Source: Neckera pumila (Eukaryota; Streptophyta; Bryopsida; Hypnales; Neckeraceae). From it: a stretch of DNA of 64,000 bases. The stretch is taken from contig OZ018409.1 in the NCBI GenBank assembly GCA_963969595.1, positions 9,376,520-9,440,519 on the forward strand. The letters are read 5' to 3'. The notes beneath the pieces were generated by a model that was given only the letters and a program-made list of their open reading frames with translations, ran no database searches and was not told the DNA's origin. Made by a program: the position numbers and the translations under genes. Shown here piece after piece: positions 37,996-49,797 of the stretch. How positions within the stretch are numbered: the first letter of the stretch is position 1; every line of letters begins with the position of its first letter.

Positions 37996-38918
37996 CCCCT
38001 AAAGGACCAAGGCCTTTTTTCTACCAAAAATCTCTCAAAACTGCCATTTCTAGAGCGAAGAGTAAAAAAATTTTAAAAATGATTTTTTTGCATATTTAAC
38101 CATAGGATCTTATACCTAACTAGTATGAAAATGTGTGGAAAAAGTTTCAGAATTTTTGACCGCACAAATGGGAAGGTATCTGCGTTTGAAGTGAAAAAAA
38201 CAAGTTTTTCAGCACATTGCAGGACTAGATTTTTTGACTTTGAACATTTTTAACTTAAATTTTTTGCACTATAGAGTTTTGAGCTTTAAATTTTTCCAGT
38301 GGAAAATTGAGTTGAGAGTCTAGGGAAAAAAAGAAATTCAAAAAAACTTAATTTTCATTCTTGAAAAAATTGTTAAGTAGAAGTCGGTATAAGATAGAAG
38401 AAAAATCTAAAGTATTAATATCTTTTAGATGGAACTAAAATGCACTAATTCCAATGGTGAGATTGTTTTAGCACAAATTCTAAACCATGTGGAACTTTTT
38501 TTTTTGAAAAATTGCAAAAATTGCATTCCAAAATGAATCCTACAAGTTATTTTTTTCAAGAAGATGCTCTAAGTGCCCAAAAAACAAGATTGTCCATAAC
38601 TTTCTCATAAAAAATCCAAATGAAAAGAATCAAAGCTTTCCAAATAGACAAAAAATATAATCTATAAGGGAAAAAAAATTTAAAGAAAAATTAAAACTTT
38701 TTGCAAATTTTTTTTGCTGCCCCTTTCCCCTATTTTGAGCTTATTTGGGCATAACTTCTGTTCCCAGGCACCAATTGAAAAAAAAATTATATTCCCACTA
38801 AGCTTATCAGTTTTTCAATCTCCAAAAAAAATTTCAGAAAATCACAACAAAAATTCAGACCGTAGGTACCTGCCCGAAATCCCATTTGTCCCATGAAGGG
38901 ATGATGGTCCTTTAGGGG
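37996..38918 (+). mobile_element. 923-bp TTAA-flanked element, best-preserved copy
   Basis: CCCCTAAAGGACCA at the left and TGGTCCTTTAGGGG at the right form a 14-bp perfect terminal inverted repeat, with TTAA outside both ends (37992-37995 and 38919-38922). The interior has the family blocks CTGCCATTTCTAG near the left end, TAGGATCTTATACC, and GTACCTGCCCGAAAT near the right end. A stretch of about 110 bp (38559-38672) is over 90% identical to 50012-50122. No reading frame of useful length exists, so transposition would need a transposase supplied in trans. Confidence 0.85.
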
Positions 38919-38990
38919 TTAATTAACTTAGTACATTGTGCCCAAAACTAAGCTAACCAAGAGAACCCACAGCAATGGAAGTGATCCTAC

Positions 38991-39338
38991 TAGTGAAAAA
39001 ACTTTGTGCTAATTATAGCTTTTTTTCTACACAAAAATTGTTGTGGCTAATCGTTCTATAGTGTTTTTTGAGAAATGTAAAATATTTAGCCAGTTTTTCT
39101 ATACGGGCTTAGGAGTAGGAGCACAATTTTTAGGTTTACATTTGATGTCGCCTCACCTTAGTGTCATTTTATATGGAATATTTGAATGTCTCACAAAATC
39201 AATATGAGATTTGGCCTTGATGAAAGATAAAAACCATCCAGCTTTACATTAGTAAAAAAATCGTAGCCATCCTTGCTACTCAACCATTTTTTGGGTAGAA
39301 AAAAAGCTAAGGCTACTTCACCCAAAACGTTTTCACTG
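38991..39338. mobile_element. 348-bp hAT-like MITE with 8-bp duplication
   Basis: GATCCTAC is repeated exactly on both sides (38983-38990 and 39339-39346). Inside it the ends are TAGTGAAAA and TTTTCACTG. The inverted repeat continues imperfectly for about 40 bp and includes a perfect 15-bp match, TAGCTTTTTTTCTAC (39016-39030) with 39295-39309. An 8-bp duplication with (C/T)AGTG ends is the hAT signature. The element inserted about 70 bp from the end of the TTAA element at 37996-38918. Confidence 0.85.
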
Positions 39339-39774
39339 GATCCTACATACACTCCCATTGCAACACTCTGCCAACACCAACCAACTCTAGGAATCGATTA
39401 ATCACACATCCGTCAGCAAATCACAAGATCTAGTAAAGGAAATCTGATTAACTGAATTATTCCGGTACTAAGACAAACAGACGTAATGCAAAATGGTGGT
39501 GAATGAGAGAAAATCATGATTAGTGGCTTAGATTCACATATCACAGCTGCAAAGGTGGTCACCAGTACTATTCCTGTTGCTATAGAGAACTCTCCGGACG
39601 CCAATGGCAAATTGGGCTTATTCACCTGGCGAAAAATTAACCACTGTCACAGTAACAAGCATGAAGCTGTCAAACTCGTCTCTTTCAATATTAGTGGAAT
39701 TCAGGAACTACGAGTAAAAAATTCAAATCCTTTCTGCCAAGATAGAGAATGAGTTGAAATCAATTCTTGAAGAT

Positions 39775-39864
39775 ATGGACTTATGCTAAAACGCTTAACT
39801 ATGGTCATGGACATATGCTAAAACGCTTAACTATGGTCATGGACATATGCTAAACCGCTTAACC
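39775..39864. repeat. 32-bp tandem repeat, 2.8 copies
   Basis: Units at 39775-39806, 39807-39838 and 39839-39864 (partial) share ATGGACATATGCTAAAACGC followed by TTAACTATGGTC. They differ at one or two positions. The region is non-coding. Confidence 0.85.
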
Positions 39865-42292
39865 TTGTCGGAACAGGTAGTATACCTTAAGGGAAGCAGG
39901 CCGGCCAGTTCTTAACGATGATGCAAGAGCACCTTTCATTTCGGCTTATTCCGTTCCCTTCCGGACCCCATTGAGAGTCATTTCAGCAGATTGCAAAGAA
40001 GCTTGAGCGCACGAATGCCATGAATGCCACGAATGGAGCTCTAAATGGGCCTAACTTAGAAGGTTGATAAGTCAAATAGCACAACGCTTAGTTCGAGAAG
40101 AGTAACTGGCTGGCAGAGTGACCGCAAACGATAAATGAAACTATAATGTTTAACTTCCCTTAGTTTTTCTAACACGGGATTCAGCCTCCACGAAAAAAAA
40201 CTAATTATTTGATCACCGAGTGTGCAGTATGTGAGTATCTGTAGAATGATTGTAATTAGATGGAAATTTGCTGCTTCAGTCTAAAGACCGCCGAGGTTAC
40301 ATGGCGCATACTAGCGGCCTAATTTTGAGGGCATACTGTATTGAATATGCGGAAAAATATGAAGGGATCAAGAGTTAGAGATATTCTGATTTGACGCCAC
40401 ATTGAAGCATGCAGGGAGTGACATCTAGAAGCACAGATCAAATGAATGGGGATTTCAGCTCCATGTGTAGGTTCTCTGCAACCTACTGAGAGCTCCAGGA
40501 AAACTCATTACTGGTGCCGCTTGGGTTGTATTTTGATTCTCCCTCTTTTGTAATAGAACCTGTGTCAATTTGTGTCAAAAGGAAAAAAGAAAAACATTTC
40601 TGGGATCAACCATTGTTAACAATGATACTGACTAATTCGGGAAGGTATTCCAGGAACGCTAATCTATCAAAGCAGCCTTGACTACAGTATCTACTGAGTT
40701 GAGAATGTACTCCACCTGGTGGCGATACATTCAACTTCAACTTCTGAATCAACTCCGACAGTCCTTCCCTTCAAAAAGTTTCTGGTCAAAATCTTAGTGA
40801 CACCTCCCCTCTCTATAATCACAAAAAAGCCACTGATCCACCGTCCAATGAATATATTGCTTTACATAAACTTACTAACTTAGTGCAGCACGAGTACTAC
40901 CTGCTGCACTAGCAGGGGTAATTCACAGCACAGACACTTTCTGTGTGAACATGTACAGCTTTTCAAACCGTAGCATCAGTCACACGTGCAGGCATTAAGC
41001 ATTGATTTCCATTGGGTAACCACTGATTTGATCCAGATGAGTCAAACCCATCAAAACTCGTACTGAGAACTCCATTTCACACCTGCTGAATTAAATCGAC
41101 CAAGATTTTGGGCCTTCAATGCAAGGCGAACACCCTCCGCCTTCATGGGATTTGATAGGTCAACAGGCCCAATGGCTGGCATGGCTCCAGCACTTTGTGA
41201 TCTACAGTGTTCTGCTTTGATCCTTCAGATGATCTCAAACAAGGCTTTGCCACGTCCCCACGAAACACCGGGAGAGGCTTGCAGTCAATAAACAAATCAT
41301 ATCATAGAACCGAAGTTTCCATCAGTACACTGCAACAGCGAAACTGAAGTCACGACCTTGGCAGAGCTAATTGCAATTTACAAGGCAGCGCCATCTCACT
41401 TTCAATCAGCAGGAAGCTACACTCTATGAACTAACTATAATGTTGTCACAAGGATGTACGAACGAAATTAACTTCGAAATAAAGACGATATTAATACAAT
41501 TCAATTTCTAGACACAAACTACAAACTACAAAGTCTTGATGGAGTCTTTTTGGACTTCATCCTCAAGGTATACAAACGCAGCGGAAGAGTTTGAAATAGA
41601 AGTTCGCCATCATGGTCCCCTTAATTTCTGTTTCGATTTTACACGATTCTCCTTCCAATAGCAAAAATGTTGTGTCATTGAAGATTGATTCTTTGTCATC
41701 AATGGTGGTTGAATACCTTTCGAGTTCTTGAAAAAAGCTGTTATTCTCTATCATACTACTTGCTGGAGCTCTCTTTTTGCGAAGATATTCAGAAAAAACG
41801 ATGGAAAAGACGGGGGGGGTTGCACTTGCAGCAACTGCAGAAGGCTTCAGATGACCTGGCGGACGTTGCAAGATTGGTAACTAAGTCGTCATCCACTTTC
41901 TCTGGAGTCACTGCAACGCATGCATTAATCAATTCTAGAGATTTGCAGAAGTTCAGGAGTGCATCGAAGCTGAGACTCCCAAAACACCGTGAGTAAAAAG
42001 TAAGTCGAATGTATTCCTATCATTCTAGCACTATTACAGTTGGAACAGTCGGCATTGCATTCATCCCCGAACCTGCTTTGATGCAAACGCTGCAGAGGCT
42101 GCTGTAATGCGGCAGTCAAACTTTGCATGGCCGCATCGCTTATATCATGTGGAACAGCAGATTTCAACTTTCCTATATCTTTTTACTATCGAGCCCCACC
42201 AAGAGCAGATTTATTGTCATCGAACGATACATCGTTTCAAAGTCATCATCCGGTTACACTTAATTAAAACTCTCCATCGAAACTTCTATGTA
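39865..42292. other. Spacer with weak coding-like ORFs near 41.6-42.2 kb
   Basis: No gene can be supported. Overlapping ORFs exist on both strands at 41563-42167. On the minus strand a start at 42167 reads MKSAVPHDISDAAMQSLTAA and reaches a possible donor near 42070, but no continuation recognisable as a known protein follows. This may be a gene fragment. Confidence 0.3.
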
Positions 42293-42296
42293 TTAG

Positions 42297-43248
42297 CCCC
42301 TCAAGGACGAAAAGTGTCCCCATACAAACTTTGAAGCACTATAACTTTTGCATCCGATGTCTGAATTCAATAAAAATTGTCGGAAAACTTGCGCATACCA
42401 GTCTAATTTCTATGGTAAAATTTTCAGATCAATCCAAGACGAATTGAGTTTGCGAGAGTCATTTGAAGTTCATAGGGTCAATCTTTGTTCAGCACACTGC
42501 GTTGTGATAAATGCAACTTTGGGGGCTTGTATCTTTTTCCAAAAATGTTCGTTTTCAATAAAAATTTGTTGGGTTTTGTACCCTTTAGGGTCTAGTTATT
42601 GTAGTAAAATTTTCATGCCAATCCAAGTTGTTTTGAATTCTTGGGAGCAATTCGAAGTTCAAAATCCAGATATTATTGCATTTCAGTCAACTTCGGCAGC
42701 TGATAACTACTTCACACATGATCCTTTTTCAAAAATTCTTGTTGGAGAAGTTGCATATACTTGTCTAGTTCTTGTGGCTAAAATTTCATATCAATCCAAG
42801 AAGTTTTGATTGTCTGAGAAGCATTTTAGTAGAAGGAGGCTCAATTGTAGATGTGATTTTTTGCTCCTTTTTTCACTGTTTTTGGACATTTCAAATCCAT
42901 TTTGTAGACACAATGATTCATTTTTATGAAATTCTTTTAACCAAAGTGTTATATTATGGTTTTGAATCACTTTGTAGCTTATAGTTTTTTCATTTGAGTA
43001 GGTTTAGAAATCGAATTTCACCTCCAAATGTGTTTTTAAGAAAATTTCAGCACCTTTTTTGAACACTAAAACATTATAATCTTTCAATCTAAACGGTCAA
43101 ATGACCCCAAATTTGTTCCACACCATCTAAAACATACACACTACAATATTGTACGGTTGAGATCTTCATACCTCACTCTAATTTTGACTTTTCAGACTTG
43201 CAAAGGCAGGCATTTTTTAAGCATGGTTAGACTTTGAACGGTGAGGGG
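42297..43248. mobile_element. 952-bp diverged family member flanked by TTAG
   Basis: CCCCTCAAGGACG at the left and GGTGAGGGG at the right, with TTAG directly repeated outside both ends (42293-42296 and 43249-43252). Its size matches the 909- and 923-bp copies. The block TATAACTTTTGC...AATAAAAATT near the left end resembles CATAACTTTTGC...AATAAAAATT near the right end of the 49798-50374 copy. Inside are three degenerate units containing AATCCAAG, near 42425, 42612 and 42793. End similarity is only about 7 bp, so the call is moderate. Confidence 0.5.
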
Positions 43249-43441
43249 TTAGATAACCGATGAACCGTGCTAGTGGAGAATAGGTTATTGTGCATAACCC
43301 GTTGTACATTTTTCAATCACAACCTTTGATCTTCAGGATCCAAAGGTGCAGAAAACAAGTTGAAAGGAAAGAAGGTTATGAGTTGTAATTTGTAATGGCA
43401 ATGGTGATGGGTTGCCAATGGAAAGGTGCCACATTAGCATT

Positions 43442-43704
43442 CACTGGGAACTTCTGCCACTTTATACCGGACCTAAATAGGGGCCTAATGTGCATCTCTA
43501 GTTTGGGCTGAGGTTCAGAAGACCGCAGGAACCTGAGTTCTGCACACTTTTAGCGTCAATTGAGGCCTAATGTGTACAAAAATGGGCCAAAAGGGGGAGC
43601 AAAAGTTTAGCACCCCCCACCTCGGATTTGTACAAAAATGGGCCAAAAGGGGGGCCTAACTCTTCACAAGTTAGCCCAGCATAAAGTCTTCAAAGTTCCC
43701 AGTG
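43442..43704. mobile_element. 263-bp CACTA-like MITE with 3-bp duplication
   Basis: CACTGGGAACTT at 43442-43453 is the exact reverse complement of 43693-43704, and ATT flanks both sides (43439-43441 and 43705-43707). CACTG ends with a 3-bp duplication are the CACTA-superfamily pattern. The interior contains a 24-bp direct repeat, GTACAAAAATGGGCCAAAAG plus a G run, at about 43573 and 43630. Confidence 0.75.
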
Positions 43705-44591
43705 ATTGAAATGTCAACAACCGGTTATGATACACAGGATCGGAAAAAAAAGTCCAAGTGAATATCTTAAATTAGGTTGTTTGTTTTGTTTTTACTTGTT
43801 TAATATGTTGAGATCTAAGAAATTGTGAGTCCATTGGCGGCATTCATGGTACTGTTGGAAAGCCTTTGCACGAAAGGATGCACGGACTTTGTTTTGTGGC
43901 GTTTGGACCTACAGTGTGAAAGTTATTGAATTTCAAAGTTCGTATGAATTAGAAAATTGAATTAAATCATCTCTTATTTTGGAAAAAACATAAGTTTCAC
44001 ATCACAATGAAATAAAGCCCTTGCGCTCCTTCATGCATAAAAGATATTGAATTTCACCTTTTTTTTTAAATTAAAAAAAATTAAAAAAAAAAATATTCTT
44101 AATTTGATTGTGACAATGGCACAAAACATACATAGTATAAAATAAAGCATTCATAAGGTCTAGTGTATATTGCAAACAAGCTGCAATAGTTTACGTCCTT
44201 GTCGTGAAAATAGGAACTAGATATATAGTAAAAAGAATTAGGAACTAGGAATATAGAAAATTGTCAGAAGTGCATAGTCAGATGATTTGAATTTTGCAAA
44301 ACTAGTCAATACGAGTAAGCCTATCGCCTAAAAAGCAAGATAAAAAAAAAGGCCAATATAAGCTTTCCGTTATTTGTTCTTGGCTGACTTCACTATTGGA
44401 ATAAACTTTGGGTTTCAATAAAGAAAAAGGCCAATATTATACAAGGTTCTTAATTGAAAAGTAAAAATCAAATTATCCCATCAAGTCTAATTAAATAAAT
44501 TTAAGTAGCTTTTGAAGCTAGTTGCTTTGGGAGGCAACTAGCTATAATAACCACATACTTTAATTTGTGTGTTTAGAGATGAAAATATAAA

Positions 44592-45168
44592 CTTCTTTAT
44601 ACAAGTGGATAGTAGTAGGGGAAACAATGCATGTGGGATATGTAAATTAGGATGAATAGGAGCTCCACCGCTCATAGTTAAGTGAAAAAAAGAAATTGTA
44701 CTAAAAGCAGAATTTTGGGCCTCATTTAGGTGTAGTAAATTAACTTTTTTTGAAAACTTTGAACTAAAAAAAATTGGAGAATCTAGCTAAGTTTCATACC
44801 CAAAAACTCTTTTGAGATTTCAAGTCTTCAATCAAAAGTGATGGACAAAATTCAAACCGAATGTTTGAAGGAACATTTTCTTTGACATTTTCAAACATTT
44901 GGTCTGAATTTTGTCCATCACTTTTGACTAAAGATTTAAAATCTCAAAAGAGTTTTTGGTTTTGAAACTTATCTTGATTTTCCGACTTTGTTTAGTCTAA
45001 AGTTTTTCCAAAAAATTTATTTTACTATGCCTAAATGAGGCCCAAAATTTTGCTTTTAATACAAAAAAAAACTTCACTTAACTTGAGCGGTGGAGCTCCT
45101 ATTCAATCCAATTTACATATCCCACATGTATTGTTCTACCTACCACTACCCCACTTCTATAAAGAGCT
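44592..45168. repeat. Long inverted repeat (arms about 275 bp, short loop)
   Basis: The left arm (about 44592-44867) and right arm (about 44894-45168) are near-complementary along their whole length. Paired blocks include GGAGCTCCACCGCTCA with TGAGCGGTGGAGCTCC, GGGCCTCATTTAGG with CCTAAATGAGGCCC, and AAAAACTCTTTTGAGATTT with its complement at 44937. The loop is about 25 bp around 44880. Transcribed from either strand it would fold into one long hairpin. It may be a foldback transposon or a source of small RNA; no transcription evidence is available. Confidence 0.8.
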
Positions 45169-45309
45169 TCTCTTCTCACGTTCTAACACTTCAAATATCC
45201 ACAAAATACATCTTTTACATTGGCATAAAAAAAATTCTTGATGGTACGCCATTCGACTATTTTAGGGCATTTGCATTTTTTCCCACAATTAATTTTGAAG
45301 AGAAGATGC

Positions 45310-45392
45310 ATCCAAGTAGAAAGTATTTAGTAATCAGGTTATGGTGCTTTAATACATTTTAGCCCTGATTATTAAACACATTCTACTTGGAT
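45310..45392. repeat. Hairpin with arms of about 29 bp
   Basis: ATCCAAGTAGAAAGTATTTA and the next nine bases (45310-45338) pair with 45363-45392 with about three mismatches around a 24-bp loop. The size and loop are compatible with either a plant microRNA precursor or a tiny foldback element. Nothing in the sequence decides between them. Confidence 0.5.
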
Positions 45393-46098
45393 TTTCAACC
45401 ACTAACAAGCATTCAACATACATCAAGATTGAAGGTGAATGGAAATAGCGGAAAAACAATTAGTTAAGCAAAAAAAAAGGTTTACGGGGTCCTTTGAGGA
45501 TTGTGGAGCGGCCCTTTAGAGGCTCCAAATTTTCTCTAATGAATAATAATGAAAAAGATATGTTACAAGAAGATCAAATTACACTCAAAGATACCAAAAA
45601 AGACGCCAGACCTAGTAAAATTCTGCAATGTAACTTCTTATTAGCTATTATTTTTTAAAGCTAATCTGTTTTGTCTTTTTTTACTAGTACTTCAAGTCAT
45701 ATTAAGACTAATATGTTTTTATTCATCATAAAATCAAAAATCCTTTATGAAAGTTCTAATTGAAGTTCAGATGTTAGCCTATCAGATTTTTCAATGGTAG
45801 AAAAGGGGGCTAATTTCTAATAAATAATAATGTAGCTGAATCCAAAAAATCACGTCTATATATAATCATATGATAGAATCAAAAAGAATTTTTTGCGAAA
45901 AATTGGAAAACTTTTCTATTTTCTATAGTTTTCAAAAATAAAAACATGTAAACGTCTTTTTCAATATAAAAAAGAACGCAAATGATGATTGTATTGGAAT
46001 AAAAAATGTGTATACTATTCACGACAAGGGCCCTATATAAGTTATTTTTGGAACTGAATGTTTAATTTTTTTTAATAAATCAATAATTTGTCAAAAAT

Positions 46099-46129
<31 letters not shown>

Positions 46130-48414
46130 TTTTGCGTCTAATGTTTAAGCACTAAAAATCCTTCTTTATAGTTATATGCTTGAGAAGTATAAAAAGTTTT
46201 GATTAAATTATCCTTATAAAGTGTTGTATTGTAATATAGACTCTAAATTTAGCCTTGCAGTTGGTGATTTACGTCTTTTTGAGGATTTTATTTATAAAAA
46301 AAATTCTCCAATTTATTTAAGGGACACATTACAATACTATTCATCCATAAATTTATTTTAAAAATGACAACATTCAAGTAATTTAGAGCTTTAAAAGTTT
46401 AGAAAAGGACTCTCAATCTAATCTTAGCAAAGAAATGATATTGTTACTATTGAATGTAGTTTGATTCAAGAGGAAGAAGGTATAAATAACCACTGAATAA
46501 GTGTAACTATATGTTATACTGAAAGCGCGTCTATCTAGTATACTGTAAATTATATGATGCTAAGTTGACTAAGATTAATCTGATCGAACATGCTCCCTTC
46601 AATTGCATCAAGTCGTTAAAATACATTAGGTTTACAACTTCAGAAGGTTGATGTAGAGCATAGTAGAACTCCCTATGCACTAATGTGAAGAAGTTGCAAT
46701 AGATTCCTCAAGGTTAAGCCCAGTAAGACAAGCTTGATACTTTAGTTTGGATAAAACAACCAGAGATGGACTGAGGAGGATAGGGCACTCTTTGTAATTT
46801 GATGTAGATAATCTTCAATAAGTTGTGTAGAATATTAGAACAATCCTTATTGAGCTAGACACTTTGGCAGTTGAAAATGAGTCCATGCATGTGTGAGCAC
46901 TTATTTATCCACCTTTGGTAAATAATCAAGCACAATCGGGCTCCAGTTTCGTGTGGATTTTTTATCAACCTACGGGTGCCTAGCGTCAATACATTGTGCC
47001 TTCCAAGTAATGGATCTTTTCTAAATCCCTAAACATCCACAATTGGCAAGAAAACCAAAGAAATGCAACAATTTACAACCTCTACCCTAATTTCTTCAAG
47101 CAAAAGAAGCCACAATGGTTTTGAGATCAATATAGTTATAGTCTAATTTCAGGTATCCAAAGTGGTAGAGCACCTCATGCAATTTTCAAAAATATAAAAT
47201 TTGACCCTATCCCCTTTTCCTCGTAAAAGATGAAGTTTAGCATTTCCGGGGCTATTTAAAATTCATCCACACTTTTGGACATGTTTCCTAATTGAATTGA
47301 TCTTGAAATTTGAATCCTAATTTCAAGTGGTTAGACCTTGCTTAAGCCCTAAGTTTGGACTTGGATGAATTAATTTAGGTTGATTTCATCCATTTCCTAA
47401 TCCAAACTTCATCCTTGGATTTTTCCTAGAATTTTTAGTCTCTCTTGAAGTTTTACTCCCTTTGAGATTACCTGAAGTTCCTACTTTATGTTCTAATGCT
47501 AAATTCTTTCTTTGATCAAGTTGAGATGACCTAATCCTTTCTATCCTTGTTCCTTTGATGTTTTGAGTGAACTCTGATTAATTATTATTTTTAGCATTTT
47601 TAGGGATGTTCCTTGAAGAGGTCAATTTAAACCTTTCAAAATATTATCCCACTTGAAATTTAACCTATTTTATCAAAAGTTATTGATGAATGAAGTTTGA
47701 TTGCTAATTGGTGTTTAAAACTTCATCCGTTGATTACTACTAACCCTAATTTGGAAATTAACTTCTAACTTCATTTTTAAGATCTAGGTTAATTCTATTT
47801 AACAAATTCCTAATTCAGTTCCTTTTTATTACTTCTAATTACTTTTCATCCAATTTAGGTGGCAAACTTCATCCTTTCATTACTTACTTCTTTTAGCTTG
47901 ATTTCTTAAGTGTAATATGTTTTTGGAAAGCCCTAATCTTAATCTACAGTCTTTCAAGGATAAACTTGGGGAAAAACCTAATTTTGACTCCATGAATTGA
48001 CCTTGAAGTTTGGCTAGGTATTTGAATGGCTGATCTAAACAATTCAAAAGGAGATGGAGAATTTAATGGCTTACCTCAAGTTGGGCTTCATTTGTACTCT
48101 TGGTCCACCATCTTTGGATGTAGTATGGAATTTTGCTTACTATTTAAAGTTGAGGTTTTAATACAAGTTTTGACAAATTGATGTTTTACTAAACATAATT
48201 ATTGACATAAAAACATGAATTGTTTTATTTAATGTCCACAAAAATGCGTTCCAAAAAATAGTGAAAACATCCCAAAAAACACGGATTTCTTATAGTGTAC
48301 TTGCTAATTTTTTGTCACTAATGCATATGGTTCTATTTTCCTAGAATGCAAAATGTTTTCTTGTGTTTTATTGGGACGAGTTTCTTTTTTGTATCAACCC
48401 AAATTTTTAATCAC
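45393..48414. other. AT-rich gene-free spacer with a TTTA microsatellite
   Basis: Contains a (TTTA)9 microsatellite at about 46097-46133 and no reading frame worth reporting. The stretch 47240-48060 is rich in CTAAT- and TTCATCC-type words on one strand but has no clear repeat unit. Confidence 0.5.
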
Positions 48415-48740
48415 AAGCTTGGATTCATAAGCCTGGACTCACAAGCCTAGACTTACACGACTGGACTCACAAGCTTGGACTCACGCAAGCCTGGCTCCGC
48501 GACCCCTCCGTTGATTGCCGCAACCTTCCTTACCGACTGCCATGTGGCGGGCCAGGGTTGGCCGGACCCCCGTGGTGGTGACGAGACGCTTGGGGGGATT
48601 TGGTTGTCCTCGTCCTGGTCATCTTGTTTTGGACCCCTTCTGGAGCTTATTCTAGACCCCTCGTCTAGTTGTCATGTTCTGTCTTTCTTGTTTTGGACCC
48701 CCTTCTAGACCTTAGGACCAAACTAGTGGGGGTTAGCCAC
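48415..48740. repeat. 14-bp tandem repeat followed by a GC-rich island
   Basis: Five 14-bp units of the form AAGCYTGGACTCAC run from 48415 to 48484. About 250 bp of GC-rich sequence follows, with repeated GTTTTGGACCCC and TAGACC words. Base composition contrasts sharply with the AT-rich surroundings. A 77-codon ORF crosses it without recognisable similarity. Confidence 0.6.
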
Positions 48741-49797
48741 CCACTAGTTCTAATTTTTTTATGGAATTTCCAAATACTAGAAGTAATCTTTCTTTCTATT
48801 GGTTAGAATAAAATAGAAAAAAAGAACATGAATACTTGGATTTTCTTGGGGACTTGGGCAAGAATTCTTGCACATCTATTTTGGGATGCTAAACTTTAAG
48901 GAAATTCCAAATATTTTGGAAACTACACTTTGAGAGGTAAGTGCAAAAAAAACTATAGCTTTGCTGTGATTTTGTTAACACCCAAAATTCTAAGTAAAAA
49001 GTACTATAGCTTCGTCATGCTTTTGCTAACACCCAAAACTATTAAAAATCCACACAACTTTAAGTCAAAGCTTCACCGTGTTTTTGTAAACCACTAAAAG
49101 TTCTAGAAATCCATACAACTCTAAGTCAAAGCTTTTTTGTGCTTGGGATTTACAAGAAACTTAAGACAAGTTTTGACAAAGATTTTTATTAGTATGGGTG
49201 GTTAGTATGTTCTAAAAAACACAACACATGTTAGTAGAGACGGATCTAAGACACAATTACTTGAAGGAAAATACTAAAGAGCTCCCTAAGCGACATCGCC
49301 AAGGTATGGAGGGGGGTATGCTCTAGGATTAGTACAACGTTAGTAGAAATTCACAAATCTCTTCAACAATTGACCAAAGTTAGTATAATGACTCAAATAT
49401 TTGCAACCAAAGACAAACTTTGAAGGAACCCTTTAGATAATCAGATTTAATTTTTGTGTGTAAATATCGCATGAGTTTGTTCTTTTGAGTTTGATTTGAA
49501 TGTTTGTGTGACTATTTGTTTACCAATTTGGTGTTTTTGGTGTCTTAGAATCTAATTTGAGGGTTAGGTTGGTGATGTATGATTGTTGTCCAATCAATTC
49601 CTAATTGGATAGGTGTAGCCAGGTAATGTGCCGATCTGGCTAGCCAAGTCGGATTGTGTAAGTCTTTGGTTTAGTGTCACTTCCAAATTGGAAGTTAGCC
49701 TTGCAATTAGGCCATCTTCTCCCAATTGGATAACTGCCAGTTTTGGATTTCCTATTAGGCAGGGTTTTGGCTCTATTTTTCTTTACCCATTGTTTAA

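Noticed and set aside
41563..42167. Possible small spliced gene on the minus strand
   Set aside because: Candidate exons do not join in a frame that gives a recognisable protein, and both strands are equally open.
46097..46133. CRISPR-like or satellite array
   Set aside because: It is a simple TTTA microsatellite with no spacer structure. No CRISPR array is expected or seen in this plant nuclear sequence.
47155..47215. tRNA-like A-box (TGGTAGAGCAC)
   Set aside because: No matching B-box (GGTTCGAATCC), acceptor stem or anticodon arm can be folded around it.
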